A DNA stretch of 64,000 nt, from NCBI RefSeq assembly GCF_002102155.1, contig NZ_LQOU01000009.1, forward strand, positions 166,649 to 230,648, written 5' to 3'. Of this stretch, positions 34,392 through 43,786 are shown piece by piece; position 1 is the first letter of the stretch; every line of letters starts with the position of its first letter. Below the pieces are notes generated by a model. It had not been told where the DNA came from. It was given only the letters and a program-made list of their open reading frames with translations, and searched no databases. This DNA is from Mycobacterium europaeum (lineage in GTDB: Bacteria; Actinomycetota; Actinomycetes; Mycobacteriales; Mycobacteriaceae). The translations under genes were made by a program, and so were the position numbers.

Positions 34392-34991
34392 CTAGGCCAG
34401 CTCACGCAACGCCGGTACCAGGAGCGCGAGTGCGCGACCGCGATGGGAAACCGCGTCCTTCTCCTCGGGGGTGAGCTCCGCCGCGGTGCGGTCGGAGCCG
34501 TCCGGGACGAAGACCGGGTCATAGCCGAAACCGCCCCGGCCCCGTGGTTCCCGGGCGATGCTGCCGGGCCACTCGCCGCGGACGACGACCTCGCCGGACG
34601 GCCCGGCCAGGGCGCACGCGGACACGAACGCGGCACCGCGCCGTGCGTCGGGCACGTCACGCAGTTGCGCCAGCAGCAGCGTGGTGTTCGCCGCGTCGTC
34701 GCCGTGCTTACCCGACCAGCGTGCCGACAGCACGCCGGGCATGCCGTTCAGCGCGGCCACCTCGAGGCCGGAGTCGTCGGCCACCGAAGCAAGGCCCGTC
34801 GCCGCGAAGGCGTCCCGCGCCTTGGCCAACGCGTTCTGCTCGAAGGTCGCGCCGTCTTCGGGCGCTTCGTCGAAGGGGGCTACGTCGCGCAGAGACACCA
34901 ACTTCAGCCCCGTCAAGCCGGCCGCGTCGAGCACCCGGCGCAATTCGGCCAGCTTCTTGGGGTTGCGGCTGGCGACCAGCAGCTCGGTCAA
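34392..34991 (-). CDS. rdgB: RdgB/HAM1 non-canonical purine NTP pyrophosphatase
   Basis: This 199-residue protein matches M. tuberculosis Rv1341. The substrate site VASRNPKKLAELR is at the N-terminus, ADDSGLEV and SARWSGKHGDD follow, and GFGYDPVFVPD plus SHRGRAL close the active site. It hydrolyses dITP/XTP to monophosphates and sanitises the nucleotide pool. The only start giving the full N-terminus is a TTG at 34991, because the frame upstream meets a stop; the ribosome binding site is weak. In M. tuberculosis it directly follows rphA, but here two extra genes intervene. Confidence 0.9.
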   Translation of the reverse strand: MTELLVASRNPKKLAELRRVLDAAGLTGLKLVSLRDVAPFDEAPEDGATFEQNALAKARDAFAATGLASVADDSGLEVAALNGMPGVLSARWSGKHGDDAANTTLLLAQLRDVPDARRGAAFVSACALAGPSGEVVVRGEWPGSIAREPRGRGGFGYDPVFVPDGSDRTAAELTPEEKDAVSHRGRALALLVPALRELA

Positions 34992-35180
34992 CGGTTGATC
35001 CCATCCATGCCATCACCTCCGCAAGAGCCACCCGCGCGTACGACAACAAATTAGCCGGAATGGCCGTGCTGCCGTCCGCCTCCGGCCCCAGCCCGGGGGT
35101 GTGACGATCGGCCCGACGAGGACCCCAACCCCGAAAGGCTTGACAGCCCCGCCCGAGGCGGCGCACTGTGATACCCGTCA

Positions 35181-35197
35181 TATGACCACTGGTCATA
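35181..35197. promoter_or_regulatory. palindromic operator upstream of the ferritin-like gene
   Basis: TATGACCACTGGTCATA is a perfect inverted repeat with one central base. It ends 21 bp before the ATG of the diiron protein gene, so a bound protein would block transcription or translation start. The form (TGACCA-N-TGGTCA) is typical of dimeric repressors. No regulator gene is adjacent. Confidence 0.65.
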
Positions 35198-35218
35198 CCA
35201 GGTAGAGAGGGGCAGCCG

Positions 35219-36319
35219 ATGACCACCAGGGACAAGTACACGGACGTGCCCTCCCCGTACTCGTGGGAGGTCCCCAGCGCCGGCAACGCGCGCTTCACCT
35301 GGGAATACGACGAGGGGCGCGCGCGACTTCTCTCGCTGTACCAAAAGGGCAAGGACAAGCAGTGGGATGCGCAGTTGCGCATCGACTGGGCACAAGACGT
35401 CGACCCGATGAACCCGGTCGGACTGCCCGACGAATTCCACCCGCTGTTCGGCAGCCCGATGTGGGACGCCGCCGACGACGCACGCCGCGCCGAGATGCGC
35501 CAGCACTTCCAGGCCTGGCAGCTCTCGCAGTTCCTGCACGGCGAGCAGGGTGCGATGGTGTGCGCGGCCAAGATCGTCGAGGTCGTCCCGGACCTGGACG
35601 CGAAGTTCTACGCGGCCACCCAGACCATGGACGAGGCCCGGCACGTCGAGGCGTTCTCCCGGCTCCTGCAGGAGAAGGCCGGCTTGGTCTACCCGATCAA
35701 CAAGCACCTGACCGCGCTGCTGGACGACACCCTGCGCGACTCGCGCTGGGACATGCCCTACCTCGGCATGCAGGTCCTCATCGAAGGTCTCGCACTCGCC
35801 GCCTTCGGTGTGCTGCGCGACATGGCGGCGCCCGACTCGCTGGCCAAGCAGGTGCTGGCCTACGTCATGCAGGACGAGGCCCGGCACGTCGCCTTCGGCC
35901 GAATCTCGCTGAAGGACTACTACGCCGCGCTGACCGAGGCCGAGCGGGACGAGCGCGAAGAGTTCGTCGTGGACGCCTGCTACCTGATGCGCGACCGGTT
36001 CCGCGGCGAGGAGGTCTTCGAGACCCTCGGCCTGGACGTCAAAGCGTGCGCAGAGTGGGTCGACACGTCACCGCTGATGATCCAGTTCCGCTCGCACCTG
36101 TTCAGCCGCATCGTGCCGATCGTCAAGGACATCGGCCTATGGGGCGACAAGGTACAGAAGGCTTTCCGGGACATGGGCGTCCACGACATGGCCGGCTTCG
36201 ACATCGAGGCCCTGATGAAGGCCGACGAAGACCAAGCCGAAGCTCTGGACAAGGCACACGCCGAGATGGCCGACCGGGCCCTCGAGGTGGACCAGGTGAT
36301 CGCGGCGGGCGCGAGCTGA
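35219..36319 (+). CDS. ferritin-like diiron protein
   Basis: This 366-residue all-helical protein shows a full carboxylate-bridged diiron ligand set: Glu 109 (HGEQGA), Glu 139 and His 142 (DEARHVEAF), Glu 189 (LIEGLAL), Glu 220 and His 223 (DEARHVAFG). The pairing resembles diiron oxygenases and oxidases of the ferritin-like superfamily; the substrate is unknown. A GAGAGGGG site precedes the ATG. The gene has no counterpart between rphA and Rv1341 in M. tuberculosis and stands alone with its own palindromic operator. N-oxygenase, fatty-acid desaturase or hydroxylase activities are possible alternatives. Confidence 0.8.
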   Translation: MTTRDKYTDVPSPYSWEVPSAGNARFTWEYDEGRARLLSLYQKGKDKQWDAQLRIDWAQDVDPMNPVGLPDEFHPLFGSPMWDAADDARRAEMRQHFQAWQLSQFLHGEQGAMVCAAKIVEVVPDLDAKFYAATQTMDEARHVEAFSRLLQEKAGLVYPINKHLTALLDDTLRDSRWDMPYLGMQVLIEGLALAAFGVLRDMAAPDSLAKQVLAYVMQDEARHVAFGRISLKDYYAALTEAERDEREEFVVDACYLMRDRFRGEEVFETLGLDVKACAEWVDTSPLMIQFRSHLFSRIVPIVKDIGLWGDKVQKAFRDMGVHDMAGFDIEALMKADEDQAEALDKAHAEMADRALEVDQVIAAGAS

Positions 36320-36376
36320 TCCCAGTCCGGTTTGACGATCGGGCGGATCCTGAGCCGCCCGCATTTCGCCTCGGGA

Positions 36377-36976
36377 CTACGCGCGACTTTCCAAGTTGAT
36401 TGCGGGACGTTCCTGGTTTATTGCGGGTTGGGTTGCTATTCCCCTGACGTAAGGGACTTCGCAGTCCTGACAACCCCAAAACATTTTGTGCATGTAACAG
36501 CCGACACAAAATCCCAGCGTGGCCTCCGACCACGTGAGGACAAAACAGACCGCAACAACAGCCGCCATCGCCACGGGCGACGCCCCCAACAGGCGCATGC
36601 CAAGGCACGTCGCTGCCAAACCGGCACCGAGCAACCATGCGAACCGTTTCGGCCGCGTTGGCTTCCACACCGGACGAATGCCCATTGTCAACGCGGTGCC
36701 GAGAATTCCCGTTGGGCTGAACGGAGTTAGCCCGGTAAACGCCGCGACCAGCATGTCGAAAAGCACCAGCGGACCAACGATGATCACCGGATCGGTTTCC
36801 GGTCGCATGAGCAATAACGCGATCGTGATAGCCGAGATGATGTTCAGCAAACCCGCCCTTGCGCGGGTCGCCACTTCATTGATCCGGGGTTCCGCATGTT
36901 CATGCGTCATCTGCCCCATAGCCCACCAGGGCGTATTGAGAAAAGCATGTTCAAGTGGGACTGGCCGACTGCCCAT
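36377..36976 (-). CDS. DUF4395-type membrane protein
   Basis: This 199-residue protein has about four hydrophobic helices and the segment FCVGCYMHKMFWGCQDCEV near the end, with four Cys that fit the DUF4395 family pattern. The ATG at 36976 follows AGGA by eight bases; a TTG one codon earlier is less likely. Function is unknown; the Cys cluster suggests a thiol or metal role at the membrane. The gene and the following 200 bases are visibly less GC-rich than the surrounding DNA, which suggests acquisition. It is convergent with the ferritin-like gene. Confidence 0.72.
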   Translation of the reverse strand: MGSRPVPLEHAFLNTPWWAMGQMTHEHAEPRINEVATRARAGLLNIISAITIALLLMRPETDPVIIVGPLVLFDMLVAAFTGLTPFSPTGILGTALTMGIRPVWKPTRPKRFAWLLGAGLAATCLGMRLLGASPVAMAAVVAVCFVLTWSEATLGFCVGCYMHKMFWGCQDCEVPYVRGIATQPAINQERPAINLESRA

Positions 36977-37212
36977 CAATTGGTCCTAAAAACGGGGGGA
37001 AACATTGGCTTGCCTAAATTAAATTAGACATAGGCCAGTTTACCATGACGGTATTGTGGGCAGCCCCGGCCGGAAGCTTTCATTCGACGACAAAGGCAAC
37101 GTTACGACCGGCCGCAGGCCATCCTGTGACCAAGGCGACAGACCGGCGGAGTCGAACTGTTCGACCCTTTCCGCGAGTGCCCCCACACGGCTCCGCCGCG
37201 GGGGCGGGGCGG

Positions 37213-37992
37213 TCAGCTGCCGAACGCCTTCGGCGCCGAGGCCCCCTCGGGCAGTTCACCCGGGTAAGGCAGAGCCAGCGCCTCGCGCTGGGCGGCGAAC
37301 AACTTGTCGCAGGCGGCGAGCGCCACGTCGAGCAGCTTGTCCAGTGTCGAGCGCGGGAAGGTCGCCCCCTCGCCGGTCCCCTGCACCTCGACGAGTGTGC
37401 CGGTGTCGGTGGCGACGACATTCATGTCGACCTCGGCCCGCGCGTCCTCCTCGTAGGGCAGGTCCACCCGGATCCTGCCGTCGACCACCCCGACGCTGAC
37501 GGCCGCGATGGCGCACGACAACGGTCGGGGATCGGACAGCTTGCCCGCCGCCGCCAGGTAGGTCACGGCGTCGGCCAGCGCCACGAAGGCGCCCGTGATG
37601 GCGGCGGTCCTGGTGCCGCCGTCGGCCTGCAGCACATCGCAGTCGACGGCGATCGTGTTCTCCCCCAACGCCGCCAAATCGATGCAGGCCCGCAGCGACC
37701 GGCCGATCAGCCTGCTGATCTCCTGGGTGCGCCCGGACAGGCGTCCCTTAACGGATTCGCGGTCGGAGCGCGAGTGGGTGGCCGACGGCAGCATCGCGTA
37801 CTCGGCGGTCAGCCAGCCGAGACCCGATCCCTTACGCCAGCGGGGCACTCCCTCGGTGACGCTGGCGGTGCACATCACCTTGGTGTGCCCGAACTCGATC
37901 AGCACCGACCCCGCGGGGTGATCGGTGAATCCGCGAGTGATGACTACGGGGCGCAGCTCGTCGTCAAGGCGGCCGTCTTCTCGTCTCGTCAC
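37213..37992 (-). CDS. rph: ribonuclease PH
   Basis: This 259-residue phosphorolytic exoribonuclease trims tRNA 3' ends. It has the family N-terminus [57 protein letters not shown] with the phosphate-binding Arg residues, and [19 protein letters not shown]. It corresponds to M. tuberculosis RphA (Rv1340). It starts with GTG and follows the phosphodiesterase gene by 24 bp on the murI-led transcription unit. Confidence 0.95.
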   Translation of the reverse strand: MTRREDGRLDDELRPVVITRGFTDHPAGSVLIEFGHTKVMCTASVTEGVPRWRKGSGLGWLTAEYAMLPSATHSRSDRESVKGRLSGRTQEISRLIGRSLRACIDLAALGENTIAVDCDVLQADGGTRTAAITGAFVALADAVTYLAAAGKLSDPRPLSCAIAAVSVGVVDGRIRVDLPYEEDARAEVDMNVVATDTGTLVEVQGTGEGATFPRSTLDKLLDVALAACDKLFAAQREALALPYPGELPEGASAPKAFGS

Positions 37993-38016
37993 GACGCCAA
38001 CCCTAACCCGGGGTGC

Positions 38017-38799
38017 TCAGACCCTTTCGGAGCGGCGGATGTCGAACGTTTCGCCGCACACCACCGCATGCACGGGGCCGTCGAACTCGGCCTTGGCCTC
38101 GCTGATCACGTCCTCCCGCGACGTCCACGGCGGGATGTGCGTCAGCAACAGTTCGCGGACGCCGGCCTCCGCCGCCGTCCGGCCGGCCTCGGTGCCCGAC
38201 AGATGCAGAGCGGGCGGGCGGTCCGGCGAATGCGTCCAGGAGGCTTCGCACAGGAAGACGTCGGCGTCCCGGGCCAGCTCGACCAGTTGGTCACACACGC
38301 CGGTGTCACCGCTGTAGACGAGCGAGGCGCCGGTGGAGTCGGTGATCCGCATGCCGTAGGACTCCGTCGGGTGGGCCACCACGCGGGGCGTCACCGTGAG
38401 CGATCCGAACGTCACCGGTTCGCCGTCGACCCAGTGCCGAACGTCGAAAATGTCTGAGCAGTCGTCGATTTCGCCGCCGTACGGCGACGACGCCGCACCC
38501 AACCGCGACCAGGTGTCGCCGGGGCCGTACAACAGCGCCTTGCCGCCCGGGCGCGACGGGTGGTAGCGGCGCCACACGAACAATCCGGGCAGATCCAGGC
38601 AGTGGTCGGCATGCAGGTGAGTCAGGAGCACGTGCACGGAGGCGGGATCGGCGTAGCGCTGAAGCGCGCCCAACACGCCGCCGCCGAAGTCGAGGACCAA
38701 CGGCGGGGTGTCCGGTGCCCGGAGCAGATAACCCGACGCGGGCGAATCCGGCCCCACCACGCTGCCCGAGCAGCCGAGCACGGTTATTCGCACGGACAC
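38017..38799 (-). CDS. metallo-beta-lactamase-fold cyclic nucleotide phosphodiesterase (Rv1339 type)
   Basis: This 260-residue protein has the metal-binding THLHADHCLDLPG motif, VAHPTESYGMRI, SGDTGVCDQL and LLLTHIPPW of the MBL-fold RNase Z/phosphodiesterase group. The M. tuberculosis homologue Rv1339 degrades cAMP. The start is uncertain: GTG at 38799 gives VSVRITVLGCSGS, but an in-frame ATG at 38844 gives 275 residues, closer to the annotated M. tuberculosis length. It lies between murI and rph. Confidence 0.88.
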   Translation of the reverse strand: MSVRITVLGCSGSVVGPDSPASGYLLRAPDTPPLVLDFGGGVLGALQRYADPASVHVLLTHLHADHCLDLPGLFVWRRYHPSRPGGKALLYGPGDTWSRLGAASSPYGGEIDDCSDIFDVRHWVDGEPVTFGSLTVTPRVVAHPTESYGMRITDSTGASLVYSGDTGVCDQLVELARDADVFLCEASWTHSPDRPPALHLSGTEAGRTAAEAGVRELLLTHIPPWTSREDVISEAKAEFDGPVHAVVCGETFDIRRSERV

Positions 38800-38872
38800 T
38801 ACTGTGCCATGCCCGATAGGACCGTGACGAAAACATCGCCGCATTCGTGTGATGAGAATCTCGTCATCAGCA

Positions 38873-39688
38873 CTAGTCGATTTGCACGTGGTGGACGGGC
38901 TGCACACCGGTGACCGCCGGACCCAGGAACCGCGCCGCCAACGCGGTGAATGCCTCGGGGTCGCCGGTGGCCTCGAAGACCCGGGTCGCGGGTGGCGCAT
39001 CGTGAGGACGCAGCAGCTCACGCTCGGTGAGCACCCGAAGGACCTCCTTGGCGGTTTCCTCGGCACTGGACACCAGCGTCACGTGGTCGCCCATCGCCAG
39101 CTGGATCAGCCCCGACAGCAGCGGATAGTGCGTGCAGCCGAGCACCAGCGTGTCCACCTGCGCGCGCTGTAGCGGTTCGAGGTAACCCTCGGCCAGCCCG
39201 AGCACCTGACGCCCACTGGTCACGCCCCGCTCCACGAAGTCGACGAACCGCGGGCACGCCACCGCGGTGACCTCGGTGTCGCGGGCGGCGGCGAACGCGT
39301 CCTGGTAGGCGTGCGAGTTGATCGTCGCGCACGTGCCGATGACGCCGATGCGCCCGTTCCGGGTGGTGGCGACCGCGCGGCGCACCGCCGGCAGGATCAC
39401 CTCGATCACCGGCACGTCGTAACGCTCGCGAGCGTCCCGCAGGCAGGCCGCCGACGCCGTGTTGCAGGCGATCACCAACGCCTTGACCCCGCGCTCGACG
39501 AGGTCGTCCCCGATGGCCAGCGCGTGCGCGCGGACCTCGGGGATGGTGAGCGGGCCGTACGGCCCGTGGCCGGTGTCGCCGACGTAGACGATGTCCTCGT
39601 CGGGCAATTGGTCGATGATCGCCCGCGCGACGGTCAGCCCCCCGACGCCGGAATCGAAGATCCCGACGGGTGCCATCGGCGAGCTCAT
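38873..39688 (-). CDS. murI: glutamate racemase
   Basis: This 271-residue enzyme makes D-glutamate for peptidoglycan. It has [13 protein letters not shown], the first catalytic Cys at residue 75 (ACNTASA), and the second in LGCTHYP. Its start overlaps the rhomboid stop (ATGA). The order rhomboid-murI-Rv1339 homologue-rph is as in M. tuberculosis. Confidence 0.95.
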   Translation of the reverse strand: MSSPMAPVGIFDSGVGGLTVARAIIDQLPDEDIVYVGDTGHGPYGPLTIPEVRAHALAIGDDLVERGVKALVIACNTASAACLRDARERYDVPVIEVILPAVRRAVATTRNGRIGVIGTCATINSHAYQDAFAAARDTEVTAVACPRFVDFVERGVTSGRQVLGLAEGYLEPLQRAQVDTLVLGCTHYPLLSGLIQLAMGDHVTLVSSAEETAKEVLRVLTERELLRPHDAPPATRVFEATGDPEAFTALAARFLGPAVTGVQPVHHVQID

Positions 39689-40365
39689 GTCTTGGGGCGC
39701 GGCAGCGCGCTGCCGGCTTTTCTCTTCGCGCGCGCCTTACGTTCCGGTGCGGACAACCAGTACGCGGCGACGACGCCGGCCAGAGCGCCGCACAGGTGTC
39801 CCTGCCACGACACCCCGCCGCATCTACCCAGCACCGGCATGGCACCCAACAACACACCGCCGTAAGCGAACAACACCACCAGCCCGATCGCGATGTCGGC
39901 GAACCTGCGCACGAAGATGCCGAACACGAGCAGGAAGGCCAGCCAGCCGAAGATCAGGCCGGAGGCCCCGATGTGGTCGGTCGGCCCGCAGGAACTGCCC
40001 ACGTTGCCGATGATCCAGGTGCCGAACCCGCCCACGATCCACACGATCGCGGTGGCCCAGACGAACCGGCTCAGACCGGCCAGCGTCATCAGGAAACCCA
40101 GCACCAAGAGCGGGATGGTGTTGGCCATCAGATGCTGCCAGTTGGCGTGTAGGACCGGGGCGAAGACGATTCCCCACAAGCCGTCGGCTTCGAGCGGCCG
40201 GATGCCGTTTTCGTCCAGGGAATGCCCCGTAAGCTGGTCGACGAGCTCGATCAGGTAGAGCAGCGCGACGAAGGTGAGGATCGTCGTCCCGCCGACCACC
40301 CACGCCGGCCGCTTCGGCTGGGTCGCCGGTGCGCCGGCGCGCCCCTTGCGGGTGGTCTTACCCAT
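39685..40365 (-). CDS. rhomboid-family intramembrane serine protease
   Basis: This 226-residue membrane protein has about six helices, the catalytic Ser in GASGLIFGW and the catalytic His in [11 protein letters not shown], which together form the rhomboid dyad. A basic 20-residue tail is at each end. It corresponds to M. tuberculosis Rv1337. It lies 36 bp downstream of the P1 peptidase gene; in M. tuberculosis mec, cysO and cysM intervene. Confidence 0.9.
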   Translation of the reverse strand: MGKTTRKGRAGAPATQPKRPAWVVGGTTILTFVALLYLIELVDQLTGHSLDENGIRPLEADGLWGIVFAPVLHANWQHLMANTIPLLVLGFLMTLAGLSRFVWATAIVWIVGGFGTWIIGNVGSSCGPTDHIGASGLIFGWLAFLLVFGIFVRRFADIAIGLVVLFAYGGVLLGAMPVLGRCGGVSWQGHLCGALAGVVAAYWLSAPERKARAKRKAGSALPRPKT

Positions 40366-40401
40366 AGCTGCAGGTTACCGGCGCGGGCGGCGGTAAACCC
40401 C

Positions 40402-41445
<1,044 letters not shown>

Positions 41446-41461
41446 CCGGCGCCCAGCGGGG

Positions 41462-42043
41462 TCATCTGTTCCCCATGAGCACCAGGACGAGGTATTCCTG
41501 TAGAACGGTCAACCACTGGTAAACGTCGAAGTGCACGGCCAGCGGGTGGTCGTCGGGCAGGCGTTCGGGCCCCTCCGGGCCGACCTCGAGCATGACGCCC
41601 AGGGTCAGCCGAATGTCGTTGACCGCCGCGATCCAGGCGTTCGCGTCCTCCTCGGTGAGGTCGAAGCGGCCGCCGTCGTTCGGAATGGTGTCCAACAACC
41701 GTTGTGCGGCAAGGCGTTTGGCGTCGATGATCTCGGGCTCGTGCAGGTTGCGCAGCGCGGCGTTGAGGCTGTCGGCTTCGTCGGGAGCCAGCGGGTCATC
41801 GTCGTCTTGACGGAAGAAATCGGGCAGCAGCCGGCGCAGAGTCGGATCCTTCGGCGGATCGCTGTTGCCGGTCTTTATGCCGGTGATCTCCTCGAGTTCG
41901 TCTGCGGGCGCCGAAGATTCACGCTCGTCGAGCAATCCGACCATGGCTGTGGCCAGGTTTTTCAGCAGGGCCGCCTCGTGAGACGCCAGGGCGGACCGAA
42001 AACGGGGGCCGTCCGCGGTCTCGACGCGCTTCCACTTGCGCAC
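41462..42043 (-). CDS. DUF2017 family protein
   Basis: This 193-residue protein matches M. tuberculosis Rv1332 in position next to clpS. It starts with GTG at 42043 (MRKWKRVETADGPRF), has several amphipathic helices and an acidic middle, and no signal peptide. The constant coupling of this family with clpS in actinobacteria suggests a proteolysis-related role, but no activity is known. Confidence 0.88.
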   Translation of the reverse strand: MRKWKRVETADGPRFRSALASHEAALLKNLATAMVGLLDERESSAPADELEEITGIKTGNSDPPKDPTLRRLLPDFFRQDDDDPLAPDEADSLNAALRNLHEPEIIDAKRLAAQRLLDTIPNDGGRFDLTEEDANAWIAAVNDIRLTLGVMLEVGPEGPERLPDDHPLAVHFDVYQWLTVLQEYLVLVLMGNR

Positions 42044-42067
42044 GGGTAATCGCCGAAGCCCCGAGGA

Positions 42068-42373
42068 TCACCGGTCCTGCTGCAGTGTCGCCCACAACCC
42101 GGCGGCATGCAGCTTGGACACGTCGACTTCCATGGACTCCCGGCTGCCCGCAGACACCACCGCCTTGCCTTCGTTGTGCACCTGCAACATCAGCTTGGTG
42201 GCGTGCGGCTCGCTGTAGCCGAACAACTTCTGGAACACATACGTCACGTAGGTCATCAGGTTGACCGGGTCATCCCACACGATCGTGACCCACGGGCTCG
42301 CCGTGACGTCTACCGGAGCGGACTCTCGTTGTCCTGTAGTGCCCGGCTTAGCGGGCGCTGACATTACAACCAT
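42068..42373 (-). CDS. clpS: ATP-dependent Clp protease adaptor ClpS
   Basis: This 101-residue adaptor delivers N-degron substrates to ClpC1P. It has the family core [37 protein letters not shown] and [13 protein letters not shown], and matches M. tuberculosis ClpS (Rv1331) in length. It is divergent from pncB across 67 bp and is followed after 24 bp by the DUF2017 gene. Confidence 0.96.
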   Translation of the reverse strand: MVVMSAPAKPGTTGQRESAPVDVTASPWVTIVWDDPVNLMTYVTYVFQKLFGYSEPHATKLMLQVHNEGKAVVSAGSRESMEVDVSKLHAAGLWATLQQDR

Positions 42374-42440
42374 GGCTTACAGGATACCGAGCGACCGATG
42401 ACGTTTCCGAGCCCCCGACGCCAGCCGATACCGTTATGGA

Positions 42441-43775
42441 ATGAACGACCCGGTCGTAACTGGGCTGCTTACCGACAAATACGAGTTGACGATGCTGGAC
42501 GCCGCATTGCGCGACGGCACCGCCGCTCGCCTGACGACCTTCGAGTTGTTCGCCCGCCGACTCCCGGAAGGCCGCCGCTACGGCGTGGTCTGCGGGACGG
42601 GCCGCCTCCTCGAAGCGTTGCCGCGGTTCGGCTTCGACGACGAGGCGTGCCAGCTGCTGGCGCGATTCCTCGATCCGGACACGTTGCGGTACTTGCGCGA
42701 TTTCCGGTTCACCGGCGACATCGACGGCTATGCCGAAGGCGAGCTGTATTTCCCCGGCTCTCCCGTGCTGTCGGTGACCGGCACGTTCGCCGAATGCGTC
42801 GTGCTCGAGACGCTGGCGTTGTCGATCTTCAACCACGACTCGGCGGTCGCGTCGGCGGCGGCGCGAATGGTGAGTGCGGGCAGGGACCGTCCGCTGATCG
42901 AGATGGGATCGCGGAGAACCCACGAACACGCCGCGGTCGCCGCGGCGCGGGCCGCCTATATCGCCGGCTTCGCCGCGTCCTCCAACCTCGAGGCTCAGCG
43001 CCGATACGGGATCCCCGCAGTGGGCACCTCGGCGCACGCGTTCACCATGCTGCACGCGAGCGGGGAACCCGCCGAAGTCACCGAACTCGCGGCATTCCGC
43101 GCCCAGGTCGATGCGCTGGGTGCCGGCACCACGCTGCTGGTGGACACGTATGACGTGACGACCGGTGTGGCCAATGCCGTCGCCGCCGCCGGGGAGTCGC
43201 TCGGCGCGGTCCGCATCGACTCGGGCGAGCTGGGTGTGCTGGCGCGCCAGGTCCGCGAGCAGCTCGACCGGTTGGGGGCCACCCGGACCCGCATCGTGGT
43301 CTCCGGTGACCTCGACGAGTTCTCCATCGCCGCCCTGGGCGCCGAGCCGGTCGACAGTTACGGCGTCGGCACCTCCCTGGTGACCGGTTCGGGCGCACCG
43401 ACGGCGAACATGGTCTACAAACTCGTCGAAGTCGACGGGATGCCGGTGCAAAAGCGCAGCAGCCACAAGGAATCCCGGGGCGGCCGCAAAGAGGCGCTGC
43501 GCCTGACGCGCTCGTCCGGCACCGTCACCGAGGAGGTGGTGTATCCGGCGGGCCATCGGCCCCCGGTGACCGAGCCGTATCGGGTGTTGACCGTGCCGCT
43601 GGTCCGCGGCGGCGCCGGGGTGTCCGAACCGAATATGGCCGCGGCGCGCGAGCTTGTAGCTTCCGGACTGCGCAGTCTGCCGTGGGAGGGTCTGAACCTG
43701 TCGCCCGGGGAGCCCGCGATCCCCACGACACTGATCCCCGCCGGCTCGGTAACACCGCAGAGCAGAAGAGGCTGA
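42441..43775 (+). CDS. pncB: nicotinate phosphoribosyltransferase
   Basis: This 444-residue enzyme makes nicotinate mononucleotide in NAD salvage. It has LLTDKYELTMLDAAL, the FNHDSAV segment, EMGSRRTHE, GTSAHAFTMLH with the phosphorylated-His region, VRIDSGELGVLA and the phosphate-binding GVGTSLVTGSGAPT. It corresponds to M. tuberculosis PncB1 (Rv1330c), and as there it is immediately upstream of dinG on the same strand. Confidence 0.95.
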   Translation: MNDPVVTGLLTDKYELTMLDAALRDGTAARLTTFELFARRLPEGRRYGVVCGTGRLLEALPRFGFDDEACQLLARFLDPDTLRYLRDFRFTGDIDGYAEGELYFPGSPVLSVTGTFAECVVLETLALSIFNHDSAVASAAARMVSAGRDRPLIEMGSRRTHEHAAVAAARAAYIAGFAASSNLEAQRRYGIPAVGTSAHAFTMLHASGEPAEVTELAAFRAQVDALGAGTTLLVDTYDVTTGVANAVAAAGESLGAVRIDSGELGVLARQVREQLDRLGATRTRIVVSGDLDEFSIAALGAEPVDSYGVGTSLVTGSGAPTANMVYKLVEVDGMPVQKRSSHKESRGGRKEALRLTRSSGTVTEEVVYPAGHRPPVTEPYRVLTVPLVRGGAGVSEPNMAAARELVASGLRSLPWEGLNLSPGEPAIPTTLIPAGSVTPQSRRG

Positions 43776-43786
43776 CCACGTCCGAG

